From positions 1 through 38,265 of the IMG/VR virus record IMGVR_UViG_3300025133_006005: DNA of 38,265 nucleotides, one strand, 5' to 3'. Under the pieces are notes generated by a model. The model worked only from the letters and a program-made list of their open reading frames with translations, ran no database searches and was not told the origin of the DNA. Each line of letters starts with the position of its first letter. Within the stretch, counting starts at the first letter, position 1. Source of the stretch: a virus. Both the position numbers and the translations under genes were made by a program. Positions 1 to 5,984 of this stretch are shown one piece after another.

Positions 1-274
1 TATCCCAATCTAAGTCAATTGTTTTTCCCCCTGCTGAAAGGAAATCTCTAATCTTCATGCCATTTTTGTATAAGTTAAATCTTCTCCAGCCACCTGATCC
101 TTCTCTTTTAGGATTTTTAGGTACACAGAGTTGAATTTTAGCATCTCTGTCATACTTATAAGTTCCTTTAAAAGTCTTCGGATCCATAGCTTTAACTTTT
201 GCTTTAGGTTTCACTACTTCAGACTTTTTAGTCTTAGGTGTTACCTTTGGCTTAACAGCTAAATTGATAGACAT
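1..274 (-). CDS. Hypothetical protein, 3' end cut by window edge
   Basis: An open frame begins with ATG at 274 and is still open at base 1, giving 91 residues. The start is fixed by a perfect AGAAAGGAG ribosome-binding site at 279-287. The N-terminal 35 residues are rich in Lys, Pro and Thr and look disordered. A more ordered part follows, with GGWRRFNLYKNGM and FLSAGGKTIDL motifs. No family was recognised. It sits downstream of small virion-type genes, so it may be a small structural or morphogenesis protein, but that is only context. Confidence 0.75.
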   Translation of the reverse strand, partial: MSINLAVKPKVTPKTKKSEVVKPKAKVKAMDPKTFKGTYKYDRDAKIQLCVPKNPKREGSGGWRRFNLYKNGMKIRDFLSAGGKTIDLDWD

Positions 275-324
275 ATTTCTCCTTTCTTTTTTTTATTTAT
301 TATATTAACTTTAACTTGCTGAAT

Positions 325-352
325 ATACTATATATACAATAAAATTAAACAA
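325..352 (-). promoter_or_regulatory. Possible sigma70-like promoter for the gene starting at 274
   Basis: On the minus strand TTGTTT (352-347) and TAGTAT (330-325) are separated by 16 bases, about 50 bases upstream of the ATG at 274. The intergenic stretch 275-364 has no other gene. The region is so AT-rich that chance matches are expected, so this is a weak call. Confidence 0.25.
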
Positions 353-364
353 TAAACATTAAAA

Positions 365-496
365 TTAAGTTCTTGCGGCAGCCTCGGGTATTGGCGGTAT
401 TGGCATAAAATAAGCTCCAATACCAGTTATTATCATTGGTATAATTGAATAGTAGTCGAAAAGGTATTGGTATTGGCTCTTTTTATATTTTTTCAT
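365..496 (-). CDS. 43-residue small hydrophobic protein
   Basis: ATG at 496, TAA at 365-367. The N-terminus is basic and tyrosine-rich (MKKYKKSQYQYLFDYY), followed by a hydrophobic segment with two PIP motifs (MPIPPIPEAAART at the C-terminus). It follows the 24-residue membrane peptide gene with 23 bases between, and a GGAAA lies in that gap. It is noticeably more GC-rich at its 3' end than its surroundings. No family recognised; likely a small membrane-associated phage protein. Confidence 0.5.
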   Translation of the reverse strand: MKKYKKSQYQYLFDYYSIIPMIITGIGAYFMPIPPIPEAAART

Positions 497-519
497 TTTA
501 TTTTTTTCAAAAATATTTC

Positions 520-594
520 CTATATAGTAATAATGATATAAAGAATAATTAAAAGTATTGCCAGAATTAATTTCCTAAAAAACCATAGAATCAT
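520..594 (-). CDS. 24-residue single-span membrane peptide
   Basis: ATG at 594, TAG at 520-522. The peptide starts MILWFFRKLILAILLIILY and is almost entirely one transmembrane helix with two basic residues near its N-terminus. AAGGAAA lies 5-11 bases upstream of the start, a good ribosome-binding site. Function unknown; size and hydrophobicity are what small phage membrane or lysis-timing peptides look like, but nothing here proves it. Confidence 0.45.
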   Translation of the reverse strand: MILWFFRKLILAILLIILYIIITI

Positions 595-610
595 TTGAAT
601 TTCCTTATAA

Positions 611-652
611 TTAGATTAAAAATATTCTTTTATATTATATATTTAAATCTAA
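611..652. repeat. AT-rich inverted repeat after a virion-type gene
   Basis: TTAGATTAAAAATAT (611-625) is nearly the reverse complement of ATATTTAAATCTAA (639-652), giving a stem of about 13 bp with a short AT-rich loop. It lies just downstream of the stop of the gene at 664-990 and upstream of the 24-residue peptide. It has no T-tract on the minus strand, so it may protect an mRNA end or pause transcription rather than act as a classical terminator. Confidence 0.35.
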
Positions 653-663
653 TACAAGTATCG

Positions 664-990
664 TTATTGCTCGTTCCTATTTATTTCTAGCACAGATAGA
701 ACTCCAGAAATAACATTAGCAGTTCCTGCACTCATTGAAAGTGTTTGGGATTCCTCTAGGATCAAAGGTCCTTTCAACATGTTTACTGCAGTATTAGTCA
801 ATACATCTTCAATCGCTGCTTTATAACTCGTGATCGTATTATTAGCACTAACTGTTACAACAGTATTAGCTCCATCATTTGTAGTTTGTAAAGTTTTAAC
901 AATAGCACGTGTATCAGAAGGGACTGTATAAATTAAATTAGCTCCAGTATTAGATAGAGCAAACATTTCATTTTTATATATATTAGCCAC
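664..990 (-). CDS. Putative small virion structural protein
   Basis: 108 residues starting at a GTG codon (990), fixed by AGAAAGGAG at 1001-1009. The protein is short, beta-rich and full of Thr, Asn and Val, with no catalytic motifs. That pattern (VPSDTRAIVKTLQTTNDGAN and similar) is typical of small head-decoration or head-tail proteins of marine phages. The assignment is by character and position only. Its start overlaps the stop of the preceding 56-residue gene. Confidence 0.5.
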   Translation of the reverse strand: MANIYKNEMFALSNTGANLIYTVPSDTRAIVKTLQTTNDGANTVVTVSANNTITSYKAAIEDVLTNTAVNMLKGPLILEESQTLSMSAGTANVISGVLSVLEINRNEQ

Positions 991-1153
991 TTAAAAAAAA
1001 CTCCTTTCTATCTTGTTCATCGTTTTGATCTTTAGGGTAAGTAGAATTTAAAATCTTAACCATATCTTGTAAATCTTCAATTAATTGGTTAAAATCGTTT
1101 TGTACATACTTTTCAGGTGCAGAATTTAAACGTGAGATAGGTACTTTAGCCAT
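983..1153 (-). CDS. 56-residue hypothetical protein
   Basis: ATG at 1153, TAA at 983-985. The protein (MAKVPISRLNSAPEKY at its start) continues with an acidic helical segment (NQLIEDLQDMVKILNSTY). Its 3' end contains the AGAAAGGAG ribosome-binding site of the next gene and overlaps that gene by 8 bases, so translation is probably coupled. No family recognised; a small phage protein linked to the virion genes around it is plausible. Confidence 0.7.
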   Translation of the reverse strand: MAKVPISRLNSAPEKYVQNDFNQLIEDLQDMVKILNSTYPKDQNDEQDRKEFFLSG

Positions 1154-1199
1154 ATTACTATGGTATTTTAATTACTCAATAATGTACAGCGAACTATGG

Positions 1200-1346
1200 T
1201 TATTTTTCGCTATCTTCTTTTATTTCCTGTTCTAGTTTCTTTACCTCTTTAGAGATATTAACCATTTCAACAGTAACTGCTCCATTAGCTATAAATTCAC
1301 TTGCCCATTTCGCCTCCAGGCTTCGCTTCTGGTTCAGTTTTTCCAT
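1200..1346 (-). CDS. 48-residue helical protein, start nested in the preceding gene
   Basis: ATG at 1346, TAA at 1200-1202. The first 50 bases lie inside the 3' end of the gene 1297-1542 in another frame. The product is charged and helical (KWASEFIANGAVTVEMVNIS, then a KEVKKLEQEIKED coiled-coil-like end). The clean protein-like composition after the overlap, and the fact that it fills the gap to the next gene, support it. The ribosome-binding site is weak, suggesting coupling to its upstream neighbour. Confidence 0.55.
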   Translation of the reverse strand: MEKLNQKRSLEAKWASEFIANGAVTVEMVNISKEVKKLEQEIKEDSEK

Positions 1347-1542
1347 CAGAGCTAGGCTCATATTTGTACTCCTCTATAGTTAGTGAATTTGCATCATCAG
1401 GAATATAATTTAATTGTGGTTCCCAACGAAATGTTCCAACATGCTCAGACCAGAGAGCCTTCTCAGCTACATCTAAATTGTCAGCTTCGATAAGTCCCTT
1501 TGCGTAATAACCGTAACGCCTGAACTGAAAATACACCAACAT
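1297..1542 (-). CDS. 81-residue hypothetical protein
   Basis: The N-terminal half is aromatic-rich (MLVYFQFRRYGYYAKGLIEA), followed by a compact alpha/beta-like part with DVAEKALWSEHVGTFRWEP. The last 25 residues are acidic, Pro- and Gly-rich and probably disordered; this part overlaps the next gene in a different frame. No family recognised. Confidence 0.65.
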   Translation of the reverse strand: MLVYFQFRRYGYYAKGLIEADNLDVAEKALWSEHVGTFRWEPQLNYIPDDANSLTIEEYKYEPSSDGKTEPEAKPGGEMGK

Positions 1543-1649
1543 TTAAAGAAGGGTTAGCATACTTTATCGTGTTTGTAAAGTGTATTTATCTAATAAAGGT
1601 CGCTCAGGAACGTGAGCTTAAAAAATTTTAATCGACAAAGCGAATGAGC
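1543..1649. other. Intergenic stretch with two small hairpins
   Basis: No gene seen. ACTTTA (1561-1566) pairs with TAAAGT (1576-1581), and GCTCA (1602-1606) pairs with TGAGC (1613-1617). The sequence TTAAGCTCA on the minus strand occurs twice (about 1612-1620 and 1644-1652). Neither hairpin is followed by a convincing T-tract on the minus strand. A leader or regulatory role for the gene at 1297-1542 is possible. Confidence 0.3.
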
Positions 1650-1790
1650 TTAATTTAGGAAATCGAATAAAACTGAAGATTTATTTTCTTTTTTAGAAGG
1701 TCTACTTCCTATTTCATAAGCTATATATAATCCAATTATAGTAATTATTAATCCTATAAAACAAAGTAATATTCCATAATTTACTGTCAT
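1650..1790 (-). CDS. 46-residue single-span membrane protein
   Basis: ATG at 1790, TAA at 1650-1652. The start overlaps the stop of the upstream gene as ATGA. Residues 4-24 are one transmembrane helix (ILLCFIGLIITIIGLYIAY), followed by a basic, Ser-rich tail. Function unknown; one of several tiny membrane proteins in this end of the genome. Confidence 0.6.
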   Translation of the reverse strand: MTVNYGILLCFIGLIITIIGLYIAYEIGSRPSKKENKSSVLFDFLN

Positions 1791-1969
1791 TTTTGATTTT
1801 TATGTATCTCAAAGAGTCCTTTTACTCTTACATCTATATCATTTATTTTAGAGTACAAAGCATCTGGAAATTTATTATGAATAAACTCCAATTTTAATTC
1901 ATGTATTCTTTCTATCACTTTATTAAACTTTAATGAAGTCTTTAGAGATGTTTTCTTATTCAATGCCAT
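1787..1969 (-). CDS. 60-residue basic helical protein
   Basis: A Lys-rich, mostly helical small protein (KTSLKFNKVIERIHELKLEF). It overlaps the upstream gene by 14 bases and the downstream membrane protein by ATGA, so the three form a tightly coupled unit. No family recognised. Confidence 0.6.
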   Translation of the reverse strand: MALNKKTSLKTSLKFNKVIERIHELKLEFIHNKFPDALYSKINDIDVRVKGLFEIHKNQK

Positions 1970-2387
1970 GTTTATCTTTCAACTCTTTCTTTGCTAATAC
2001 TTCCGTATAATATTCGTCATTAAGTATTTCAGTAACCAACTCGTGATCTTGCTCTGGTATTTCTACAAATTCTTGTTTTAATACAGCTTCATCTATCGCT
2101 TCAACAGCAAAGTCATGAAATTTATCACTTTCTTGAGTCATAAAAGCAGATATAATTTGAGTTCTAATAGTATCAATATATAAACCTTTAAGAAAATACT
2201 TTTCCTTTACTTGATCATAAGTAAGTTTAGGTTCTAACTTAAAACTTCCATCAGAATTTCTTTCATAATCTACATTATAAGATTTAATAGTTCCTAATAA
2301 ACCTAGACTTGTATCCATTGATAAGCCATCAATAGCCATATCATCTTCTATCTCCATCTCAGCAGTTACTTTTATTTTTTGAGTCAT
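1956..2387 (-). CDS. 143-residue acidic hypothetical protein
   Basis: An acidic soluble protein with a beta-like N-terminus (MTQKIKVTAEMEIEDDMAID) and a helical, Glu/Asp-rich C-terminal two thirds. It begins one base after the stop of the 36-residue membrane peptide gene. No motif identifies a function. It is conserved-looking in composition and surely coding, but unassigned. Confidence 0.7.
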   Translation of the reverse strand: MTQKIKVTAEMEIEDDMAIDGLSMDTSLGLLGTIKSYNVDYERNSDGSFKLEPKLTYDQVKEKYFLKGLYIDTIRTQIISAFMTQESDKFHDFAVEAIDEAVLKQEFVEIPEQDHELVTEILNDEYYTEVLAKKELKDKHGIE

Positions 2388-2498
2388 TTATTTCTCTTCA
2401 GCATTTTCTAACCAATCTACAAATATGTATAGTCCAATACCGCCACATATAAATAAGACACCGGTAGTTATTAACATAGTTATTATTATGCTAGTCAT
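2388..2498 (-). CDS. 36-residue single-span membrane peptide
   Basis: ATG at 2498, TAA at 2388-2390. AGAAAGGAG at 2503-2511 gives a strong ribosome-binding site. Residues 4-27 form a transmembrane helix containing GVLFICGGIGLYIF, followed by an acidic cytoplasmic or periplasmic tail. The start overlaps the stop of the upstream gene. Function unknown. Confidence 0.6.
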   Translation of the reverse strand: MTSIIITMLITTGVLFICGGIGLYIFVDWLENAEEK

Positions 2499-2698
2499 AG
2501 TTCTCCTTTCTTACAGATATATCCAGCTATATATGTATCTTTATATTTTGAAGTATAGCCGTGTTTTTCTGTATATTTATATATTATATTTTTTTCTATC
2601 CATTTACTACAACTTAATATTTCGTTACTTGTAATTTTATGTAACTTATAATCATTACCGTTGTTTAGAATGATTATAAGGTAAAGTACCATTTTCAT
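2495..2698 (-). CDS. 67-residue small protein with short hydrophobic N-terminus
   Basis: Starts MKMVLYLIIIL and continues with a polar, Tyr/Lys-rich part containing two cysteines (C30 in LSCSKW, C62 in GYICKK). GGAG lies about 9 bases before the ATG. Its 5' end overlaps the lipoprotein gene 2655-2804 in another frame. The short leader and the Cys pair resemble small secreted proteins common in marine phages, but no function is known to me. Confidence 0.55.
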   Translation of the reverse strand: MKMVLYLIIILNNGNDYKLHKITSNEILSCSKWIEKNIIYKYTEKHGYTSKYKDTYIAGYICKKGEL

Positions 2699-2804
2699 AA
2701 TAATATTCTCCAGTAATTAAGTGTTTAATAACAGTAGTATAGGGATTTAAATCATAATCTTTAACACAACTCACAAGTAGAAAAAATATCAAAATATATT
2801 TCAT
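2655..2804 (-). CDS. 49-residue putative lipoprotein
   Basis: ATG at 2804, TAA at 2655-2657. MKYILIFFLLVSC is a lipoprotein signal peptide with lipobox LVSC, putting the acylated Cys at residue 13. The mature part is about 36 residues and polar. The start overlaps the upstream stop as ATGA. An outer spanin is one possibility, but it is far from the lysis genes at 26 kb and has no clear inner-spanin partner. A surface-exclusion lipoprotein is another. Confidence 0.5.
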   Translation of the reverse strand: MKYILIFFLLVSCVKDYDLNPYTTVIKHLITGEYYYENGTLPYNHSKQR

Positions 2805-3211
2805 TTTAATAATTCGTTTATATCTCCTACAATCCGTCTTAACTCACTATCTTTTTTCCATTCTTTTTCGTAGAAAAATTGTGGATTATTTCTATCTTTT
2901 ATCTTTTGATCTATGTATATAGAGTAATGTTCAGCGTGTGGTAATGGAATATAACTTTGATTTCCATATATCTTTCTTGATCCACGACCCTTTAGTCTTA
3001 TACTATATCTTCCTTTATGTAGATACTTCTTCATTAACTTAATGAATTCCCAACCTTCTTTAGAGTTAGGAATACCAGTCATAAAGTGTATACACTCATT
3101 AGCTTTAGCTTGTCTTTCTTCTTTAGAAAGTTTAGGTTTACTCCAAAATTTTTTAGGTTTCATTGGAGTTCCACATAGTCTTATGGCTTTAATTACATCT
3201 TTGTTATTCAT
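2801..3211 (-). CDS. 136-residue basic hypothetical protein
   Basis: A Lys/Arg-rich protein with a basic N-terminal 35 residues (KPKKFWSKPKLSKEERQAK) and a central RYSIRLKGRGSRK stretch. This suggests nucleic-acid contact, but no known domain was recognised. GGAG precedes the start, and the stop overlaps the downstream lipoprotein start. Confidence 0.6.
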   Translation of the reverse strand: MNNKDVIKAIRLCGTPMKPKKFWSKPKLSKEERQAKANECIHFMTGIPNSKEGWEFIKLMKKYLHKGRYSIRLKGRGSRKIYGNQSYIPLPHAEHYSIYIDQKIKDRNNPQFFYEKEWKKDSELRRIVGDINELLK

Positions 3212-3212
3212 A

Positions 3213-3254
3213 TTATATCGCTCCTAAGAGTAATAATATAATTAATACTTCCAT
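3213..3254 (-). CDS. Possible 13-residue hydrophobic peptide
   Basis: ATG at 3254, TAA at 3213-3215, encoding MEVLIILLLLGAI. AGAAAGG lies 6-12 bases upstream, the same ribosome-binding signal used by confirmed neighbours. The coding stretch contains the GGAG of the next gene. It could be a real micropeptide or simply a leader that couples translation to the next gene. Confidence 0.3.
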   Translation of the reverse strand: MEVLIILLLLGAI

Positions 3255-3266
3255 TTTTATACCTTT

Positions 3267-3611
3267 CTATTTATTTAAATAGGGTTGTTTAATTAAAATT
3301 ACATTTCCCCATATATTTCTCCTATTTATATCAATTTCACTACGAGCATCATCTGGTACTTCTTGATTATACCAGTGCCAATAACTTCTATATGCCATCG
3401 TTGCTTTTTGATTTAATTGAACATTATTTTTACTTAATGCGTTTTCGTCACAAAGCATTTCGTAGTTTTCTCCATCCCATCTAGCTTGTGCTACTTCCAC
3501 AGTCTTGTCATTAATTATAGCTCTTACATGCTCCCAATCTACTGGTGTAGCATGCATAAAACTAAAATGGAATCCAGTCTTTAATATTACTACATGTTTA
3601 ATTATAGACAA
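3267..3611 (-). CDS. 114-residue hypothetical protein, TTG start
   Basis: The start is a TTG at 3611, preceded by GAGGAGG about 9 bases upstream, a near-perfect ribosome-binding site that makes the unusual start credible. The protein is aromatic-rich with YRSYWHWYNQEVPDD in the centre. It overlaps the upstream gene by 14 bases. No family recognised. Confidence 0.6.
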   Translation of the reverse strand: MSIIKHVVILKTGFHFSFMHATPVDWEHVRAIINDKTVEVAQARWDGENYEMLCDENALSKNNVQLNQKATMAYRSYWHWYNQEVPDDARSEIDINRRNIWGNVILIKQPYLNK

Positions 3612-3885
3612 TCGGTTTTACCTCCTCCTCTATTTTTAAAGTTAGTTTTTCATAAATAGAGTTAGGTATATCTAATTGATATAACTCTCCATTTGCATGT
3701 TCGAAAAGAATACGCCAACAATCTTTTCTCATCTTAATCGAGAAATGAATCGGCCACTCTTGCCTCTTATCGAATTTTTTAATATCTTCAAAGTTATGTT
3801 CTTTAAAATGTCTAGGCCAATTATTGGCTCTCGCTATTGTATTAGAATAAATTAAATCACTTCTTTTAATTAATAAGTGATTCAT
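3598..3885 (-). CDS. 95-residue hypothetical protein
   Basis: A soluble alpha/beta-type small protein with many charged and aromatic residues (RQEWPIHFSIKMRKDCWRIL). It overlaps the upstream acidic protein gene by 4 bases and carries the ribosome-binding site of the next gene in its 3' end. Function unknown. Confidence 0.6.
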   Translation of the reverse strand: MNHLLIKRSDLIYSNTIARANNWPRHFKEHNFEDIKKFDKRQEWPIHFSIKMRKDCWRILFEHANGELYQLDIPNSIYEKLTLKIEEEVKPIVYN

Positions 3886-4076
3886 TCTCTACCGTCCAAT
3901 ATATCTCTTAATTCATCTATATCAGAACCATCATCGCTAAAATCAGAAGTTTCTAAATCAACAGATGCTGCAACTTCTTTATCAGACATAATTTTATCTT
4001 CTTTCTTCCAGCCACCAGGTGGCTCGTTTTCTTTATTAACTTTTTTAATTATTGTACTTAATTTTTCTTTCGACAT
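3882..4076 (-). CDS. 64-residue hypothetical protein with acidic C-terminus
   Basis: The start is supported by AGAAAGGAA upstream. The N-terminal half is basic (MSKEKLSTIIKKVNKENEPP) and the C-terminal half strongly acidic (SDFSDDGSDIDELRDILDG), a polarised charge pattern. It is first in a small-gene run after a 137-base gap. No family recognised; a DNA-mimic or regulator role would be speculation. Confidence 0.6.
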   Translation of the reverse strand: MSKEKLSTIIKKVNKENEPPGGWKKEDKIMSDKEVAASVDLETSDFSDDGSDIDELRDILDGRE

Positions 4077-4213
4077 ATTTTTCCTTTCTATTTTTTACTT
4101 AATATATAATTTTTAAAATAAAAAATAATCCATAAAAACAAGAAAAAAATCAACGATACTTACTATCTAAAAGACTAAAACCTGCGCTCTAAAGCGTCCT
4201 ACGTCACACTATT
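4077..4213. other. Intergenic gap, possible promoter region
   Basis: No gene seen. On the minus strand it runs from a small GC-rich hairpin (CGCT at about 4188 pairs with AGCG at about 4196) through a long T/A-rich stretch to the ribosome-binding site of the gene at 4076. The hairpin plus T-rich sequence could end upstream transcripts, and the AT-rich part could hold a promoter. Neither is convincing on its own. Confidence 0.3.
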
Positions 4214-4501
4214 TTAATGGATTGTATACTCTTTCTCTAAATCTACTTGATAACGAGGAATTTCATTCTTATATTCAATTACTTCATAATCTAAAAAATT
4301 AAACATTTTCATTTTCTTTATACAAAATTCATAGAACCTATTTACTCTAGGAAAATAAGGTTCACTATCATATTGTGGAAATTCTAATAGTAATTTTTTT
4401 TCAGGATTTAATTTATTTGTATATATAAATTTCACCCAATAATTTTTTGTAGGTAAACTCATTAACTCTGTCATTAAATGATGATGAGCTTCTTTAAACA
4501 T
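4214..4501 (-). CDS. 95-residue hypothetical protein
   Basis: The start chosen is the ATG at 4501 (MFKEAHHHLMTELM), because it overlaps the upstream stop by 8 bases in the style of this genome. An ATG at 4543 would add 14 residues. The product is a soluble protein rich in aromatic and charged residues (FPRVNRFYEFCIKKMKMFNF). No family recognised. Confidence 0.6.
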   Translation of the reverse strand: MFKEAHHHLMTELMSLPTKNYWVKFIYTNKLNPEKKLLLEFPQYDSEPYFPRVNRFYEFCIKKMKMFNFLDYEVIEYKNEIPRYQVDLEKEYTIH

Positions 4502-4739
4502 GTTCTTGTACAGGTTTAGGTTTAGGAAGAATAAGAGTTTCATCTATACACATAAATTTAATAATAGTTCCATATTTATTAACTTCTTCTGCTCCTATCT
4601 CTTCAGCTTTTTTAATAGATTCCTTATATCCAGAAATCATACATTCATAATGAGAGTTATATACTTCGGGCATATTATGAGGAGGTAAACAGCTATTATA
4701 TACTGAACTACATATTATCATACTTAATATAAATTTCAT
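4494..4739 (-). CDS. 81-residue putative secreted Cys-containing protein
   Basis: MKFILSMIICSSVYNSC is a short signal-peptide-like start. The mature part has further cysteines (C33 in YECMISGY, C64 in KFMCIDE) that could form disulfides in the periplasm. The motif MISGYKESIKKAEEIG followed by a beta strand is typical of small secreted proteins in uncultured marine phages. Role unknown. The start overlaps the stop of the peptidase gene. Confidence 0.6.
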   Translation of the reverse strand: MKFILSMIICSSVYNSCLPPHNMPEVYNSHYECMISGYKESIKKAEEIGAEEVNKYGTIIKFMCIDETLILPKPKPVQEHV

Positions 4740-5038
4740 TTATCTTTTAAACACCTCACTATTAAATTTTTTAAAATAGGATTACTTTTTAAAACAGTAT
4801 AATATTGTTCTGTTAAAGTTGCTACTTTTTCTTCACCATGCGGGCCTACTTGAAAATCATTTAAAGCCATTATAATATGAAAAATTTCATGAAATAAAGT
4901 CTTACCTAACATTTGTTTAGTAAGTCCTTTTCTAATAATTAAGGTATTAGTATTGTAAGTATATAAAGCATAGTCATCTATCTTTTTAAAGATGACTTTT
5001 GTTGTTGTATTTTTGTATTTAATTTCAGTTAGTTTCAT
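4736..5038 (-). CDS. Minimal HExxH zinc-metallopeptidase-like protein
   Basis: 100 residues with HEIFH at 50-54 (in KTLFHEIFHIIMALND). That is the zinc-binding and catalytic motif of zincin peptidases; acidic residues at 69-70 or 77 could supply the third metal ligand. The size and arrangement resemble the catalytic core of ImmA/IrrE-type peptidases without an accessory domain. ImmA/IrrE proteins cleave repressors, so a role against a host or prophage regulator is possible, but the substrate cannot be read from the sequence. It overlaps the downstream secreted-protein gene. Confidence 0.65.
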   Translation of the reverse strand: MKLTEIKYKNTTTKVIFKKIDDYALYTYNTNTLIIRKGLTKQMLGKTLFHEIFHIIMALNDFQVGPHGEEKVATLTEQYYTVLKSNPILKNLIVRCLKDK

Positions 5039-5068
5039 GGGGCCAATCTTCTGACCCCATTATAACAT

Positions 5069-5812
5069 TTATCTCCCAAGCATTCTACTTTTTGTTTGAG
5101 CATTTACTTGAGTATTTAGACCAATACCACCTCCTGCGGCTTTACCGTTATGATAAGCGGCTCTATCTCTTATATTCATACTGCTTTTTTTCGATACAAT
5201 ACGAACACCTTGACTAACGAGCCACTCCGAAAGAGCCTTCTGTTCATTCTTATAAAGCATTGGTAATCCATCTGGATTTTTTATACCTTCATAAGGTGGA
5301 GCTATTTCTTCAAATCTATCTTTCAATCTTTTAGATAGACGACTTGCGCAACCTAACTTAAAAGCTTGTTTCATTCGATTAATAGCTGACTTACTACCAG
5401 GTACAGTTTTAAACTCATTCTCTGCTAGTCTTACAACTGTACTTATAAAGTAATCGCACATTGATTTAGCTACTATTCTATTGGATTTTCTTCCAACAAA
5501 AGTAGCTTTTTTCACTCTACGATAATTAGCATCTATACCTGACGAAGTATACATTTGACAAAAGTATAATTTAGCAGTAGCTGATTGAATCCAACCACGC
5601 CAATTATCTCTTGCGACATCAACTGATTCTTTATCAATTGGTTCTACTTCTGTATCATCTTTTATATCAGACATAGATAGATTATGTTCCGAAAGCAATT
5701 GTTGAGCTTTATTAGCAGCAAGCATGGCTTCGTTCTCTGATGCACCATTTTCTTCTGACATCTTTAAAAGCTTTTGTATTCGCTTCAGAATACTCTCTTT
5801 TTCTTCTGGCAT
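5069..5812 (-). CDS. DUF2786-containing protein
   Basis: 247 residues from the ATG at 5812, fixed by AGAAAGGAG at 5817-5825; upstream in-frame codons exist but fall in the structured element. The N-terminal 45 residues (ILKRIQKLLKMSEENGASE, then NEAMLAANKAQQLLSEHNL) match the DUF2786 domain found in many phage and plasmid proteins. A larger basic, helical region follows, with a Gly-rich C-terminus (GKAAGGGIGLNTQ). The biochemical function is unknown. The gene sits downstream of the three-way-junction element, which would form its leader. Confidence 0.75.
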   Translation of the reverse strand: MPEEKESILKRIQKLLKMSEENGASENEAMLAANKAQQLLSEHNLSMSDIKDDTEVEPIDKESVDVARDNWRGWIQSATAKLYFCQMYTSSGIDANYRRVKKATFVGRKSNRIVAKSMCDYFISTVVRLAENEFKTVPGSKSAINRMKQAFKLGCASRLSKRLKDRFEEIAPPYEGIKNPDGLPMLYKNEQKALSEWLVSQGVRIVSKKSSMNIRDRAAYHNGKAAGGGIGLNTQVNAQTKSRMLGR

Positions 5813-5839
5813 ATTTCTCCTTTCTTTATTATTAATTGA

Positions 5840-5913
5840 ATCAGTAAGACCGCTTCGGCGACACACTAGTATTGAGCCGTCTCAGAATTCTGTGTCTCAT
5901 AAGTCTTACTGAT
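5840..5913. ncRNA. Structured element: predicted three-way junction
   Basis: Three perfectly complementary helices pack together. P1 is ATCAGTAAGAC (5840-5850) with GTCTTACTGAT (5903-5913), 11 bp. P2 is CGC-TTCG-GCG (5851-5860), which on the plus strand is the very stable C(UUCG)G tetraloop hairpin. P3 is ACACA (5861-5865) with TGTGT (5891-5895), capped by TGAG-CCGT-CTCA (5873-5884). P1/P2 and P2/P3 abut without a spacer. GC content is far above the surroundings. The UUCG loop favours a plus-strand RNA, but the helices also form in the minus-strand leader of the DUF2786 gene. It matches no riboswitch or tRNA that I know. Confidence 0.5.
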
Positions 5914-5970
5914 CCTAGGCAAATAACTACCTGTCTCTGTAGACCCACGGCTTAACGCCCTGCGATAATT
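5914..5970. other. GC-richer non-coding extension beside the junction element
   Basis: No reading frame of note. Small complementary pairs occur: GTCT (5933-5936) with AGAC (5941-5944), the competing CTAC (5927-5930) with GTAG (5939-5942), and GGC (5949-5951) with GCC (5957-5959). It is clearly less AT-rich than its surroundings and probably belongs to the same structured element. Confidence 0.35.
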
Positions 5971-5984
5971 ACTTGCTATTCTTA

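Noticed and set aside
1561-1617. Rho-independent terminators at the two small hairpins
   Set aside because: Stems are only 5-6 bp and no T-tract follows on the minus strand.
2425-2634. A 69-codon plus-strand frame rich in Tyr, Ile and Leu
   Set aside because: It is antisense to three overlapping minus-strand genes, has no ribosome-binding site, and its composition is what the reverse of AT-rich coding sequence gives.
2495-2804. Overlapping inner/outer spanin (Rz/Rz1) pair
   Set aside because: The lipoprotein fits an outer spanin, but the overlapping 67-residue protein lacks a proper transmembrane helix plus coiled coil, gene order is reversed and the lysis genes are 22 kb away.
5840-5913. 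tRNA or tmRNA in the GC-rich structured element
   Set aside because: The closing helix is 11 bp, there is no TTC T-loop, no CCA-compatible acceptor end and no recognisable anticodon arm; tmRNA end motifs are also absent.
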